Source of the DNA: CAVQKZ01 sp963837325
GTDB taxonomy: Bacteria > Actinomycetota > Actinomycetes > Mycobacteriales > Jatrophihabitantaceae
Assembly (NCBI GenBank): GCA_963837325.1
Contig: CAWIMV010000001.1
Coordinates: forward strand, 2,790,001 to 2,854,000
Direction of reading: 5' to 3'
DNA length: 64,000 nucleotides
Position numbers and translations under genes: made by a program. The notes beneath the pieces are model-generated. The model ran no database searches and was not told where the DNA came from. It saw only the letters and a list, made by a program, of their open reading frames with translations. This document shows, piece by piece, positions 15,831 to 25,125 of the stretch. Numbering within the stretch: position 1 is the first letter of the stretch; every line of letters starts with the position of its first letter.

Positions 15831-18374
15831 ATGTTGAGCATCGCCATCAAGAGTCTCTGGGCCCACAAGCGCCGTCTGGTCGCGACCACGTTCTCCGTCG
15901 TGCTCGGCGTGGCTTTCCTGGCCGGCACCCTGCTGCTGGGTGACACGCTGCGCGCCAACTTCGACAAGCTGTTCACCCAGGCCGACGGCACCACCGACGT
16001 GGTGGTCCGCAGCTCCACCGCGTTGGGCTCCGGCCCGGGGAGCTCACGCACCAGCGTCGACGCGAGCCTGCTGCCGACCGTGCGCAGCGTGCCCGGCGTT
16101 GCTGACGCGGCCGGCTACATCGAGGGCTCGGCGCGGCTGCTCGGCGACAACGGCAAGGCGATCGGCGGCAACGGTCCGCCGACCACCGCCGCCAACTGGA
16201 TCGGCGACCCGCGCCTCAACGCCTACCGCTTGGTGCGGGGGCACGTGCCGCGTGCCGACGACGAGGTCGTGATCAACCGCGGCGCGGCCAAGAGCGGCCA
16301 GCTGGCCATCGGGGACACCACCACGCTGCTGACTCCCGCGCCGCTGCGGGTGCACATCGTGGGCATCGCGACGTTCGGCACCGCGGATGGTTTCGGGTCG
16401 GGGACGTTCACCGGCATGACGTTGCATGCCGCGCAGACCGAGCTGACTCGCAACCCGACGCAGATCAGCCAGATCATGGTCAGCGCCGCGCCGGGGGTCG
16501 CCGCATCCGAGCTGGCCGGCCGGGTGCAGACCGTGCTGCCGTCCACCGTCCAGGCGGTCACCGGCAAGGAACTCGCGGCGGAGAACTTCAGCGACATCAA
16601 CAGCGGATTCCTCGGCTTCGTGCGCACCGGGCTGACGGTGTTCGCCGTCATCGCCCTGCTCGTCGCCGGCTTCAGCATCTACAACACGTTCTCGATCCTC
16701 GCGGCCCAGCGCGGTCGGGAGTCCGCCCTGCTGCGCGCACTGGGCGCCAGCCGCCGTCAGGTGCTCGGCACGAGCATCGCGGAGACGGCGATGGTCGGGC
16801 TGATCGGTTCGCTGATCGGGTGGACCGGCGGCATCGGGATCGCGGCCCTGCTCAAGGGCGTCTTCGACGGCTTCGGCTTCGCGCTGCCCGCTGGTGGGTT
16901 GGTGTTCCGGCCGGCCAGCGCGCTGATCGCGATCGTGAGCGGCCTCGTCGCCACGGTGCTTGCCGGGGTGCTGCCGGCAGTTCGCGCGAGCCGGATCGCT
17001 CCGCTCGCCGCACTGCGTGACACGGCGGCGGAAGCGCCGACGATCTCCGGGCGTCGGATCGCGGCCGGCATTGCGCTCACCGCGGCCGGGGCAGCGACCA
17101 CGTTCGCTGCGGTCGGCGTCGGGCAGGCCGGGCTGACCGGTCTCGGCGCCGTGCTGCTCATCGCGGGCATGGTGGTGCTCGGGCCGGCTGCCGCACGCGC
17201 CGCGACGTCGGTACTCGGCGCTCCGGTCGCAGCTCTGCGCGGGATCACCGGATCACTGGCGCGGCAGAACGCCGGGCGCAATCCGCGGCGCACCGCGGCT
17301 ACCGCATCGGCGCTGATGATCGGTGTCACCGTGGTCGCACTGTTCACCGTCGTCGGATCGTCGCTCAAGGCGTCGGCCGCGCACGGCGTGAACCGCACCC
17401 TGCGGGCGGATCTGATCGTCGACATCGGCGGCTACGGCGGCGCGTCCGGCAACAGCGGGCTGAGTCCGCAACTGGGCGCGGCGCTGGCCCGGTTGCCCGA
17501 GGTGCGCACGGCCGCGCCGATCGCCAAGGGCACCGTGCTGCTCGCCGGGCACGCGCACACCGTCGCCATCGGAGACGGGGCGCAACTGGTGCGGGTGCTC
17601 GACTTCGGCTCGACCAGTGGTTCGGTCGCCGGTCTGGACGCGGGCTCGCTGGCGGTGTCACGGACCAAGGCGGACGACAATCACTGGCAGGTCGGCACGA
17701 TCGTGCCCGTCACCTATCCCGACGGCGCGACCGGACGGCTGCGGCTCGCTGCGATCTATGACCACGCCGACATCACGGGCGACTACCTGCTCAGCCGGAT
17801 GGACTGGGTATCGCACGCGCGGCAGACGATGGACTCCCAGATCCTGCTCGAATTGCGCCCCGGCGCCGACCTGCGCCAGGCCGAGGCCGCAGCAATGGCG
17901 GCGGCGGCGAGCTATGGCAAGCCGCGAGTGCAGGACCTTGCGGAATACCGTGCCAGCGTCACCAGCGGCGTGAACACCATCCTCGGGCTGGTCTACGTGA
18001 TGCTCGCACTGGCCATCATCATCGCGCTGATGGGTATCGCCAACACGCTGACGCTGTCCATCCACGAGCGGACCCGCGAACTCGGGCTGCTGCGGGCGGT
18101 CGGCCAGAGCCGCCGGCAGACCCGGGCGATGATCCGTTGGGAGTCCGTGCTCATCGCGGTCTTCGGCACGGTCGGCGGTGCGCTGCTCGGGCTGTTCCTG
18201 GGCTGGGCGCTGGTCGCCGCGTCGTCCACGTCCGCGCTCGAGGTGTTCTCCGCTCCGCCGGTGCAGTTGGCGACCTTCCTCGTCGTGGGAGCGATCGCGG
18301 GCGTGCTCGCCGGGATCCGGCCGGCTCGTCGGGCCGCGCGCCAGGGCATCCTGACCGCCCTGGCCGCGGATTGA
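15831..18374 (+). CDS. FtsX/MacB-type ABC transporter permease
   Basis: An 847-residue permease of the long actinobacterial type. It has an N-terminal helix (LVATTFSVVLGVAFLAGTLL), a large extracellular MacB-like domain to about residue 250, a three-helix FtsX domain (250-400), two central helices, a second extracellular domain (about 480-690) and a second FtsX domain (about 700-845, with NTLTLSIHERTRELGLLRAVG). Substrates of this class include peptides, lipids and antimicrobials. None is indicated here. Confidence 0.93.
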   Translation: MLSIAIKSLWAHKRRLVATTFSVVLGVAFLAGTLLLGDTLRANFDKLFTQADGTTDVVVRSSTALGSGPGSSRTSVDASLLPTVRSVPGVADAAGYIEGSARLLGDNGKAIGGNGPPTTAANWIGDPRLNAYRLVRGHVPRADDEVVINRGAAKSGQLAIGDTTTLLTPAPLRVHIVGIATFGTADGFGSGTFTGMTLHAAQTELTRNPTQISQIMVSAAPGVAASELAGRVQTVLPSTVQAVTGKELAAENFSDINSGFLGFVRTGLTVFAVIALLVAGFSIYNTFSILAAQRGRESALLRALGASRRQVLGTSIAETAMVGLIGSLIGWTGGIGIAALLKGVFDGFGFALPAGGLVFRPASALIAIVSGLVATVLAGVLPAVRASRIAPLAALRDTAAEAPTISGRRIAAGIALTAAGAATTFAAVGVGQAGLTGLGAVLLIAGMVVLGPAAARAATSVLGAPVAALRGITGSLARQNAGRNPRRTAATASALMIGVTVVALFTVVGSSLKASAAHGVNRTLRADLIVDIGGYGGASGNSGLSPQLGAALARLPEVRTAAPIAKGTVLLAGHAHTVAIGDGAQLVRVLDFGSTSGSVAGLDAGSLAVSRTKADDNHWQVGTIVPVTYPDGATGRLRLAAIYDHADITGDYLLSRMDWVSHARQTMDSQILLELRPGADLRQAEAAAMAAAASYGKPRVQDLAEYRASVTSGVNTILGLVYVMLALAIIIALMGIANTLTLSIHERTRELGLLRAVGQSRRQTRAMIRWESVLIAVFGTVGGALLGLFLGWALVAASSTSALEVFSAPPVQLATFLVVGAIAGVLAGIRPARRAARQGILTALAAD

Positions 18375-18418
18375 CGGGTAGCGGAATCCGTCGGAGGCTC
18401 ATTTGAGACGATCAGGAC

Positions 18419-19141
18419 ATGACTGCCCCCACCGCGGCCCTGACCGCCCTGCATCGCTCCACCTCCGACTTGGTGCACGGGATAGCGACCGAGCAGTGGA
18501 CCGACGCCGATGTTCGGCAGCCCTCCCTGCTGCCGAACTGGACGCGCGGGCACGTTCTGACGCACGTCGCCCGCAACGCCGAGAGCATCACTCGGGCGAT
18601 TTCCGGCGCGCTGCGCGGCGAGGTGGTCCCCCGCTACCCCGGCGGCCGGGCCGGACGAGACGCCGATATCGAAGCTGGGGCCACGCGCGGTGTGCATGAA
18701 CTCGCCGCCGATGTGCGCGACTCGGCGCAGCGGCTGGACCAGGTGTTCGAGGCGGTCGGGGCCGCTGCCGGCTGGGAGTTACCCACCGAAGACCTTTCGG
18801 TCGGCGAGTACGTTTTCGCTCGGTGGCGCGAGGTCGAGATCCATCGGGTCGACCTCGCCGGCGCGTACACCGCCGACAAGTGGCCGGCCGACTTCGTTGC
18901 CTACTTGCTCCCCGAAGCTGCGGCGAGACAGTGCGCCCAAGCGACAACTCCGATGCAGATCACGGTGACGGCCGAACGATCGCTGGTGCCGGCCCTCGCC
19001 GGCCAGGGCTGGACGGTGGGCGACGGCGATCGGGTCGAGGTGGCCGGCCCGGACTGGGCGCTGCTGGCCTGGCTGATCGGTCGCCCAGAAGCAACCGCGG
19101 CGGTCCTTACCGCGACGCCCGAAGTCCCACACTGGCGCTGA
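18419..19141 (+). CDS. Maleylpyruvate isomerase-like mycothiol-dependent enzyme (DinB fold)
   Basis: A 240-residue protein with the DinB/MDMPI four-helix domain. LPNWTRGHVLTHVARNAE carries the first metal His, and WREVEIHRVDLAG near residue 145 carries the Glu and the second His. The small C-terminal domain (AERSLVPALAG to the end) is the sterol-carrier-like domain of this family. Members use mycothiol as cofactor, fitting an actinobacterium. The substrate is not known. An AGGA lies just before the ATG. Confidence 0.88.
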   Translation: MTAPTAALTALHRSTSDLVHGIATEQWTDADVRQPSLLPNWTRGHVLTHVARNAESITRAISGALRGEVVPRYPGGRAGRDADIEAGATRGVHELAADVRDSAQRLDQVFEAVGAAAGWELPTEDLSVGEYVFARWREVEIHRVDLAGAYTADKWPADFVAYLLPEAAARQCAQATTPMQITVTAERSLVPALAGQGWTVGDGDRVEVAGPDWALLAWLIGRPEATAAVLTATPEVPHWR

Positions 19142-19581
19142 TCGTCCGATGATAGTTGCCGAGGACACTACTTCCTTGGCACTACATCGACGACCATTAC
19201 GGGCACCGGCACGCATGTCCTGATATCGCATCTGCACTCACGTGCCCACGACTGGACACCGACTCCGGCTTGCCTGAGCATTCCCCCTGCGTACCGGTCG
19301 GGAGCCGGAGCGCTCCGGTTCGCCCGGAGCGTGCGCGTTGCCGGAATTCGGGGGGACCGGATGAGCAGACCCGCCATGCGCCGCGTGATCGACTCGGTCC
19401 CGCCGATCTTGGCCCAGCCAATCTTGGGCAGGCCGGACTCGTGCTCAGGCGCGCATTTCAGCCGGCGGTCGATTGGTTAGCCGGGCGCGAACCTCGGCAC
19501 GTCCGCACCACCATCGCTCCACGGTTCACCGGCTGCGCTCATCAGGGTGCAGCTACCAGCACAGCAAAATCGGGGGAAATC
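19142..19581 (+). promoter_or_regulatory. Long non-coding leader upstream of pilA
   Basis: A 440-base region between the MDMPI gene and pilA with no ORF I support. It holds a perfect 14-bp palindrome (19305-19318) and a purine tract GGGGGGACCGG near 19350. I looked for c-di-GMP riboswitch (GEMM) core sequences and did not see them. A promoter and an untranslated leader for the pilus genes must lie here or be absent. Confidence 0.4.
19305..19318. repeat. Perfect palindrome upstream of pilA
   Basis: CCGGAGCGCTCCGG is a perfect 14-bp palindrome, about 265 bases before the pilA start. A half copy, CCCGGAGCG, follows a few bases on. It could be an operator for a dimeric regulator. A chance occurrence is possible at this GC content. 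Confidence 0.4.
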
Positions 19582-19914
19582 ATGTACGCACGTCTTCGTG
19601 AAGCCCGGAAGAACGAATCCGGATTCACTCTCATCGAGCTTTTGATCGTCATCGTCATCCTCGGCGTTCTCGCCGGCATCGTCGTCTTCGCAGTCGGCGG
19701 CATCAACGACAGCAGCAAGCAGTCGGCCTGCAAGTCCGACGTGAAGAACGTCGAGATCGCGACCGAGGCTTTCTACGCGAACGCCACTCCGCACGTATAC
19801 CCGGGCAGCGTCGCCGCTCTGGTGGCGGCCAACTTGTTGCGTGAGGCGCCTGACGCGGGCGAAGTCATTGCCACGTCTGGTGGCGTGGTCACCCACACCT
19901 GCACCTTCACGTAG
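19582..19914 (+). CDS. pilA: Type IV pilin (major pilin candidate)
   Basis: A 110-residue prepilin with a short basic leader (MYARLREARKNESG), cleaved before FTLIELLIVIVILGVLAGI, with Glu5 of the mature protein present, then a small C-terminal domain with two cysteines (ACKSD and THTCTF) able to form the usual disulfide loop. It is first in the locus and followed by a strong hairpin, which fits a highly expressed major subunit. GGGGGAAATC precedes the ATG at 19582. Upstream in-frame ATGs are rejected because the leader would be far too long. Confidence 0.92.
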   Translation: MYARLREARKNESGFTLIELLIVIVILGVLAGIVVFAVGGINDSSKQSACKSDVKNVEIATEAFYANATPHVYPGSVAALVAANLLREAPDAGEVIATSGGVVTHTCTFT

Positions 19915-19920
19915 CCAACC

Positions 19921-19950
19921 GGGGAGGGCCGATGACATCCGGCCCTCCCC
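19921..19950 (+). terminator. Hairpin between pilA and pilT
   Basis: GGGGAGGGCCG (19921-19931) and CGGCCCTCCCC (19940-19950) form a perfect 11-bp stem with an 8-base loop, 6 bases after the pilA stop. There is no U-tract. It can partly terminate transcription or stabilise the pilA message, giving excess pilin over the assembly proteins. Confidence 0.75.
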
Positions 19951-19997
19951 TTCGCTACCTCAAACGTCAACGTATTAGCCGTCCGGGGGGAAGGCAC

Positions 19998-21092
19998 ATG
20001 AACCAGCACGTGATCGGTGAACGGATCGACCGGCTGCTCGCGACCCTGTGGGCGGTCAAGGGCACCGACCTGTTGCTGACGGTCGGTATGCCGCCGCAGT
20101 TGCGGGTCGACGGTTCGCTCGGACCCATTGTCGATTACCCGACCCTGACGCCCGAGGACACCGATGCGTTGCTCGACGAGTTGCTCACCGACGACCAGGC
20201 GGCCATCTGGAAGAGCCAGTGGGAGTACGACTTCTCGTTCAGCTGGCACGAGAACGCCCGCGTCCGCGGCAACGCGTTCACCCAGCGCGGCGTCACGGCG
20301 ATCGCCCTGCGCATGATCCCGCGGGACATCCCGACGATGGACATGCTCGGCCTGCCGCCGATAGTGGGCACCCTGGCGCGTCAACACCAGGGCCTGATCT
20401 TGATGACCGGGCCGACCGGCTCGGGCAAGTCGACGAGCCTCGCCTCTGTCGTCGACATGATCAACACCGAGCGCGCCTGCCACATCATCACAGTCGAGGA
20501 CCCGATCGAGTACGTCCATGCGCACAAGCGTTCGGCCGTGAATCAGCGCGAGGTCGGTACCGATACCGCGTCGTTCCCGGACGCGCTGCGTTCGGTGCTG
20601 CGTGAGGATCCCGACGTCCTGCTGGTCGGCGAGATGCGCGACCTTGACTCGATCCGATTCGCGCTCACCGTTGCCGAGACCGGCCACCTCGTCTTCGCCA
20701 CCCTGCACACCAACGACACCGCGCAATCGCTCGCCCGCATGATCGACGTGTTTCCGGCCGAGCAGCAGGCGCAGATCCGCGTGCAACTCGCCGCGTCGCT
20801 GAGCTGCGTGATCTACCAGCGATTGATCCCGCGCATCGCAGGCGGAATGGTCGCCGCGTATGAAGTACTGGTCGCAAACTCCGCGGTCCGCAACCTCATC
20901 AAGGAAGGCAAGACGCACCAACTGCGCAACGCGCTGGTCACCGGGGCGCAGGATGGCATGCTCACCTTCGAGCAGTCGCTGTCCGGGCTCGTCCAGGCGG
21001 GCGTGGTGACGTATGACGATGCGGTGGCGCGCAGCCTGTACCCGAAAGACATCGAGGCGCGACCACGCCTTCACGCAAGCGCATCAGCATGA
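19998..21092 (+). CDS. pilT: PilT-type pilus retraction ATPase
   Basis: A 364-residue hexameric ATPase of the PilT group. Walker A GPTGSGKST starts near residue 139, the Asp box ITVEDPIEYVH follows, Walker B is VLLVGEMRD, and the His box is TGHLVFATLHTNDTAQSL. The C-terminal AIRNLI-like helix of PilT is represented by VANSAVRNLIKEGKTHQL. PilT depolymerises pili, so its presence suggests retraction and twitching or DNA uptake. GGGGGGAAGG before the ATG at 19998 fixes the start. It overlaps pilB by 4 bases. Confidence 0.94.
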   Translation: MNQHVIGERIDRLLATLWAVKGTDLLLTVGMPPQLRVDGSLGPIVDYPTLTPEDTDALLDELLTDDQAAIWKSQWEYDFSFSWHENARVRGNAFTQRGVTAIALRMIPRDIPTMDMLGLPPIVGTLARQHQGLILMTGPTGSGKSTSLASVVDMINTERACHIITVEDPIEYVHAHKRSAVNQREVGTDTASFPDALRSVLREDPDVLLVGEMRDLDSIRFALTVAETGHLVFATLHTNDTAQSLARMIDVFPAEQQAQIRVQLAASLSCVIYQRLIPRIAGGMVAAYEVLVANSAVRNLIKEGKTHQLRNALVTGAQDGMLTFEQSLSGLVQAGVVTYDDAVARSLYPKDIEARPRLHASASA

Positions 21093-22870
21093 AGCTGAGT
21101 CGAGCCGGGCGACACGGCAACGACAGCACCGATCCGGCCATCGCTGCGAGCCAGCTCATCCACCTCGCCGACGCCGCTCGCGACACGAGCAACGAGCTGG
21201 CGGCGCGGCTGCTGGACTTCGGTCTGATCAGCCTGGCCCAGCTCGAAGAGGCTGAGACGCAGGCCAACGTCGACGGCACCAAGCCGCTGACCCGGATCCT
21301 CGTCGATCGGGGCGCGGTGTCGGAAGCTGACCTCGCCGGCGCGCTCGCGGCGCAGCACTGTCTGCAGGTTGTCGACTTCCGCACTGTCTCGCCGACACCG
21401 GAAGCGGTAGCCCTCATCAACGAGACGACCGCGCGAACGCTCGGTGTCGTGCCATTCGCGATCCACGGCGGCTCGGTGCACATCGCCGTGGCCGACCCGA
21501 GCGAAGCCGCGCTGGCTCGACTGGCCACGGTGATCGGCCGGCCGGTCGTCGCGGCCGTGGCCAGTCCACCGGACATCATGCGGGCGATCGCCACCAGTTA
21601 CCGGGCCTTGACCAACGTCGACTCTCAGGTGCAGGCGTTTGAGAGTCGCGACTCCCTGCGGCGCGACACCGCGCGGCTGGAGACGGTCACCGTCAACGAC
21701 GAGGCACCGGTCGTCCAGGTGGTGCAGTTGCTGATCACCCAAGGGCTACGCGACCGGGCGTCGGACATCCACATCGAACCGACCGACGAGCGCATCCGGG
21801 TCCGCTACCGGGTCGACGGTGCGCTGCACGAGGTTGCATCGCTGCCGGCGTCGATCGGCCCGGCCGTCGTGAGCCGGATCAAGATCATGGCCGGCATGAA
21901 CATCGTCGAACGGCGGCGGCCGCAGGATGGCCAGATCGGCATGCAGGTCGAGGACCGCGACGTTGATATCCGGGTTTCCACCACCGCCGTTGTCGGCGGC
22001 GAGAAAGTCGTGATGCGGCTGCTGGACAAGAGCCGGCCGCTGTTCAAGCTCGCCCAGTTGGGCATGCCCGCTGACGTCGCTGTCCGGTACGAGGCCCTGC
22101 TGCGCTCGCCGTACGGCATGGTCATCTGCGCCGGCCCGACCGGCGGTGGCAAGACGACGACGCTGTACGCCTCGCTCGCCGAGATCAACACACCCGAGCG
22201 CAACATCATGACCATCGAAGACCCGGTCGAGTACACGTTCCCGACCATCAATCAGATCCAGATCAACGAGCAGGCTGGCATCACGTTCGCCAACGGATTG
22301 CGCTCGATCCTGCGGCAGGACCCGGACATCATCCTGGTCGGCGAGGTTCGCGACGTTGACACCGCCCGCATCGCCGTTCAGTCGGCCCTGACCGGGCACT
22401 TCGTACTTTCCTCACTCCACGCCACCGACGCGATCGCGGCGCTGTACCGGCTGCTGGACATGGGTATCGAGTCTTTCCTCGTTGCCTCGTCCGTCACTGC
22501 AGTCGTCGCGCAGCGCCTGGTCCGCCGGATCTGCACCTACTGCACCGAGCCCTACCAACCCTCGATCGAAGAGCTCGCCTTCCTAAAGACGTTCGGCGGG
22601 ACGCCCCCGGCTGGTGGCTTTGTCCACGGCGCCGGCTGCAACTTCTGTTCACACACCGGCTACCTGGAGCGGATCGGCGTCTACGAGCTGATGGCGATCA
22701 CCGACGAGGTCCGGGAATTGATCCTGGAGCGGGGCTCACATGACGAGCTGCGCAAGCTGTGCCGGATGCAGGGCATGCGCACGCTGCAGGAGGAGTCGGT
22801 GCGGCTGGTCGAAAGCGGCATCACCACCCTTGCCGAGGTTGTCCGCTCGATCTACGTGGTTGGGGTCTGA
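21089..22870 (+). CDS. pilB: PilB/GspE-type pilus assembly ATPase
   Basis: A 593-residue assembly ATPase. An N-terminal MshEN-like domain (about 40-175, with LLDFGLISLAQLEEA) is followed by the core: SDIHIEPTDERIRVRYRVDG, Walker A GPTGGGKTT near 349, the Asp box TIEDPVEYTF, Walker B IILVGEVRD and the His box TGHFVLSSLHATDAIAAL. The tetracysteine zinc site (CTYC, then CNFC) near 480-520 is intact, which separates it from PilT. It sits between pilT and pilC in the same operon. Confidence 0.95.
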   Translation: MKLSRAGRHGNDSTDPAIAASQLIHLADAARDTSNELAARLLDFGLISLAQLEEAETQANVDGTKPLTRILVDRGAVSEADLAGALAAQHCLQVVDFRTVSPTPEAVALINETTARTLGVVPFAIHGGSVHIAVADPSEAALARLATVIGRPVVAAVASPPDIMRAIATSYRALTNVDSQVQAFESRDSLRRDTARLETVTVNDEAPVVQVVQLLITQGLRDRASDIHIEPTDERIRVRYRVDGALHEVASLPASIGPAVVSRIKIMAGMNIVERRRPQDGQIGMQVEDRDVDIRVSTTAVVGGEKVVMRLLDKSRPLFKLAQLGMPADVAVRYEALLRSPYGMVICAGPTGGGKTTTLYASLAEINTPERNIMTIEDPVEYTFPTINQIQINEQAGITFANGLRSILRQDPDIILVGEVRDVDTARIAVQSALTGHFVLSSLHATDAIAALYRLLDMGIESFLVASSVTAVVAQRLVRRICTYCTEPYQPSIEELAFLKTFGGTPPAGGFVHGAGCNFCSHTGYLERIGVYELMAITDEVRELILERGSHDELRKLCRMQGMRTLQEESVRLVESGITTLAEVVRSIYVVGV

Positions 22871-22871
22871 G

Positions 22872-24077
22872 ATGCCGAAATTCGCTTACGTCGCGGTTGG
22901 GCCGGACGGTCAGCAGAGCAAGGGCGTCGAGAAGTCCGACAGCCGAAACACCGTCGAACTCGCGCTCTACGATCGCCAATTACGCGACATCCGGGTCACC
23001 GAGAAGAAGAGCTTCCTGCAGGCCGAACTTTCCGGACCGCGGGTCAAGCGCGACGATCTGATGCACCTGTCCCGGCAACTGGCCGCATTTGTGCGGGCTG
23101 GCCTGCCCATCCTCGACGCCGTGCACACGATCGGCGTTGAATCCGAGAACTCTTCGGTCCGCCGCGTGATGAACGACATCGAGGACGGCTTACGCTCGGG
23201 CGAGCGCTTCTCGGACTGCCTGGATCGGCATGCGAAGGTCTTCCCCGACTTCTACCGCGGCATCGTCCACTCAGCCGAACTAACCGGTGAGCTCGACACG
23301 GTGCTCACCCGCCTGGCGGTGTACATCGAGCGCGACCTGGACGCCCGCCGCAAGATCAAGGCCGCGACGATCTACCCCGCAATTATCATGGTGATGTCGG
23401 TGGTAACGGTCATCGTGCTCGCCTCGTTCGTGCTGCCGAAGTTCAAGGTCTTTTTCAAGAGTCTCGACGCCAAGCTGCCGCTGCCCACTCGCATGCTCCT
23501 CGCGATGACCGATTTCCTCACGACGTGGTGGTGGGCGCTCGCGATCGGATTCACCGCCATCGTGGTGATACTCGCCGGCATTCTTCAGACCGAACGCGGC
23601 CGCTACGCCAAGGACCGCCTGCTACTGGGTATTCCCGTCATGGGCAGCACCATCCAATACGCGTTGGTCGAACGGTTCTGCCGGATCCTCGCGTCGATGG
23701 TGACCGCGGGCGTGACGTTGCCCGAGGCGCTACGGGTGGCCACCGATTCATTGCGCAACCGGGTGTACATCAGGTCGCTCTCCGGCGTCAACGAGGCGAT
23801 GCTCGAAGGCCAGGGCATCGCCACGCCACTCGCCAAGACCTTGCTGTTCCCTGCCACTGCCGTCCAGATGCTTCGCGTCGGCGAGGAAACCGGCACGCTC
23901 GACAACCAACTCGAAGTCACGGCGCAGTACTACGAGACCGAGCTGGACTACAAGATCAAGAAGCTGACGTCTCTGTTCGAGCCGGCCGTCATCATCGTCA
24001 TGGGACTGATCGTCGGTTTCGTCGCCATCGCGCTCGTCTCAGCGATGTACGGCGTATTCAGGCAGGTCAAGGTCTGA
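22872..24077 (+). CDS. pilC: PilC/GspF-type inner-membrane platform protein
   Basis: A 401-residue platform protein with two repeated T2SSF domains (about 70-195 and 275-395) and three or four transmembrane helices. LSRQLAAFVRAGLPILDAV and RFCRILASMVTAGVTLPEAL are the paired family motifs, and the closing helix ends in SAMYGVFRQVKV. The ATG at 22872 is one base after the pilB stop. A longer open frame into pilB is a shadow. It recruits PilB and pilins for assembly. Confidence 0.94.
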   Translation: MPKFAYVAVGPDGQQSKGVEKSDSRNTVELALYDRQLRDIRVTEKKSFLQAELSGPRVKRDDLMHLSRQLAAFVRAGLPILDAVHTIGVESENSSVRRVMNDIEDGLRSGERFSDCLDRHAKVFPDFYRGIVHSAELTGELDTVLTRLAVYIERDLDARRKIKAATIYPAIIMVMSVVTVIVLASFVLPKFKVFFKSLDAKLPLPTRMLLAMTDFLTTWWWALAIGFTAIVVILAGILQTERGRYAKDRLLLGIPVMGSTIQYALVERFCRILASMVTAGVTLPEALRVATDSLRNRVYIRSLSGVNEAMLEGQGIATPLAKTLLFPATAVQMLRVGEETGTLDNQLEVTAQYYETELDYKIKKLTSLFEPAVIIVMGLIVGFVAIALVSAMYGVFRQVKV

Positions 24078-24481
24078 TGCGTGCGGGCCGCCAGGTGCGA
24101 AACGAGCGGGGCGAGACCTTGCTCGAGCTAATCGTCGCACTGGGCATTCTCGGCGTTGCCGTTGTCGCGATTGCCTCGGGGATCGCGGTGAGCGTCGTGG
24201 CCTCGAGAAGCCATCGCGATCAGGCCAATGCCGGCAGCTACCTGCACAATTACGCGGAACAGGTGGCAGCCAGCTACACCGGCTGCGGCGCGTCGGCACC
24301 GGCGTTGGCGACCCAGACCGGTTTCCAGGCGCCTTCATTGAGCATCAAGTACTGGACCGGCGCCGCGTTCGGGTCGGCGACGTGCACGACCGATCCCGGC
24401 CTCCAGCAAGTCACGATCAGTCTGACGTCGTCGGACACTCGGGTCAGCCAGTCCCTCATCGTGATCGTGCGCAAGCCATGA
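24077..24481 (+). CDS. Minor prepilin (PilV/GspI-like)
   Basis: A 134-residue prepilin with leader MRAGRQVRNERG, then ETLLELIVALGILGVAVVAI. The residue after the cleavage-site Gly is Glu rather than Phe, and the Glu at mature position 5 is present. The C-terminal domain has two cysteines (YTGCGAS, SATCTTD). The ATG overlaps the pilC stop (TGATG). Minor pilins prime assembly at the pilus tip. Confidence 0.85.
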   Translation: MRAGRQVRNERGETLLELIVALGILGVAVVAIASGIAVSVVASRSHRDQANAGSYLHNYAEQVAASYTGCGASAPALATQTGFQAPSLSIKYWTGAAFGSATCTTDPGLQQVTISLTSSDTRVSQSLIVIVRKP

Positions 24482-25125
24482 AGCGCTGGCTGCGCGACCG
24501 GAGGCTTCGTTCCGACGTTGGGTTCACGCTGATCGAGTTGCTCATCACGACGGTGATCCTCGGCGTCATCACCATCCCGCTGGCCAACTTGGTGATCAGC
24601 TACTTCACGACGAGCACGGTGACGACCGGACGGATTAGCGAATCTCATGACCAGCAGATCGCAGCCGCGTATTTCGCGCAGGACGTCGCGAGTGTCGGCA
24701 CCCGGAGCTCGACGACTCCGTACGGCGCTACTCAGTCGATCTGGACCTCCGGTTTCCCGGCTGGGTCGTGCGGGCTGGCCGGCGGTGGTACGCCCCTCAT
24801 TCTGATCAAGTGGGACGACAAAGCATGGAACGCCACGACTCAGAGCGAGTCAGTCAGCGTGAACTCGGCTGGCTACTTCATCCGGGCGGTCTCGGGTCAG
24901 AACCAATTACACCGGGTCTATTGCCCGGGCGCGGCTCAACCGTCCGACGTTGTTCTTGCACATGACGTCAATACGGTCGGCCCAAATCAGGTCACCTGCT
25001 CGTCGACATGCAGTGCGGCGACGCTGCCGGCAACGGTCACCCTGCAACTGGCCATCAAGGATCCCGCGGGCAAAGGGCAGGCATACACCTTGACCCTCAA
25101 CGGGCAACGGAGGCAAGCACCATGA
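24478..25125 (+). CDS. Minor prepilin (PilW/GspJ-like)
   Basis: A 215-residue prepilin with leader MKRWLRDRRLRSDVG and a class III cleavage site before FTLIELLITTVILGVITIPL. The C-terminal domain has four cysteines (SCGLAGG, VYCPG, VTCSSTCSA). Its start overlaps the previous gene by 4 bases. Length and position fit a PilW-like tip subunit, but the C-terminal domain is not recognisable in detail. Confidence 0.85.
   Translation: MKRWLRDRRLRSDVGFTLIELLITTVILGVITIPLANLVISYFTTSTVTTGRISESHDQQIAAAYFAQDVASVGTRSSTTPYGATQSIWTSGFPAGSCGLAGGGTPLILIKWDDKAWNATTQSESVSVNSAGYFIRAVSGQNQLHRVYCPGAAQPSDVVLAHDVNTVGPNQVTCSSTCSAATLPATVTLQLAIKDPAGKGQAYTLTLNGQRRQAP

Noticed and set aside
19142..19581. c-di-GMP (GEMM) riboswitch before pilA
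   Set aside because: The conserved GEMM core sequences were not seen on the plus strand, and no matching three-way stem could be drawn by eye.
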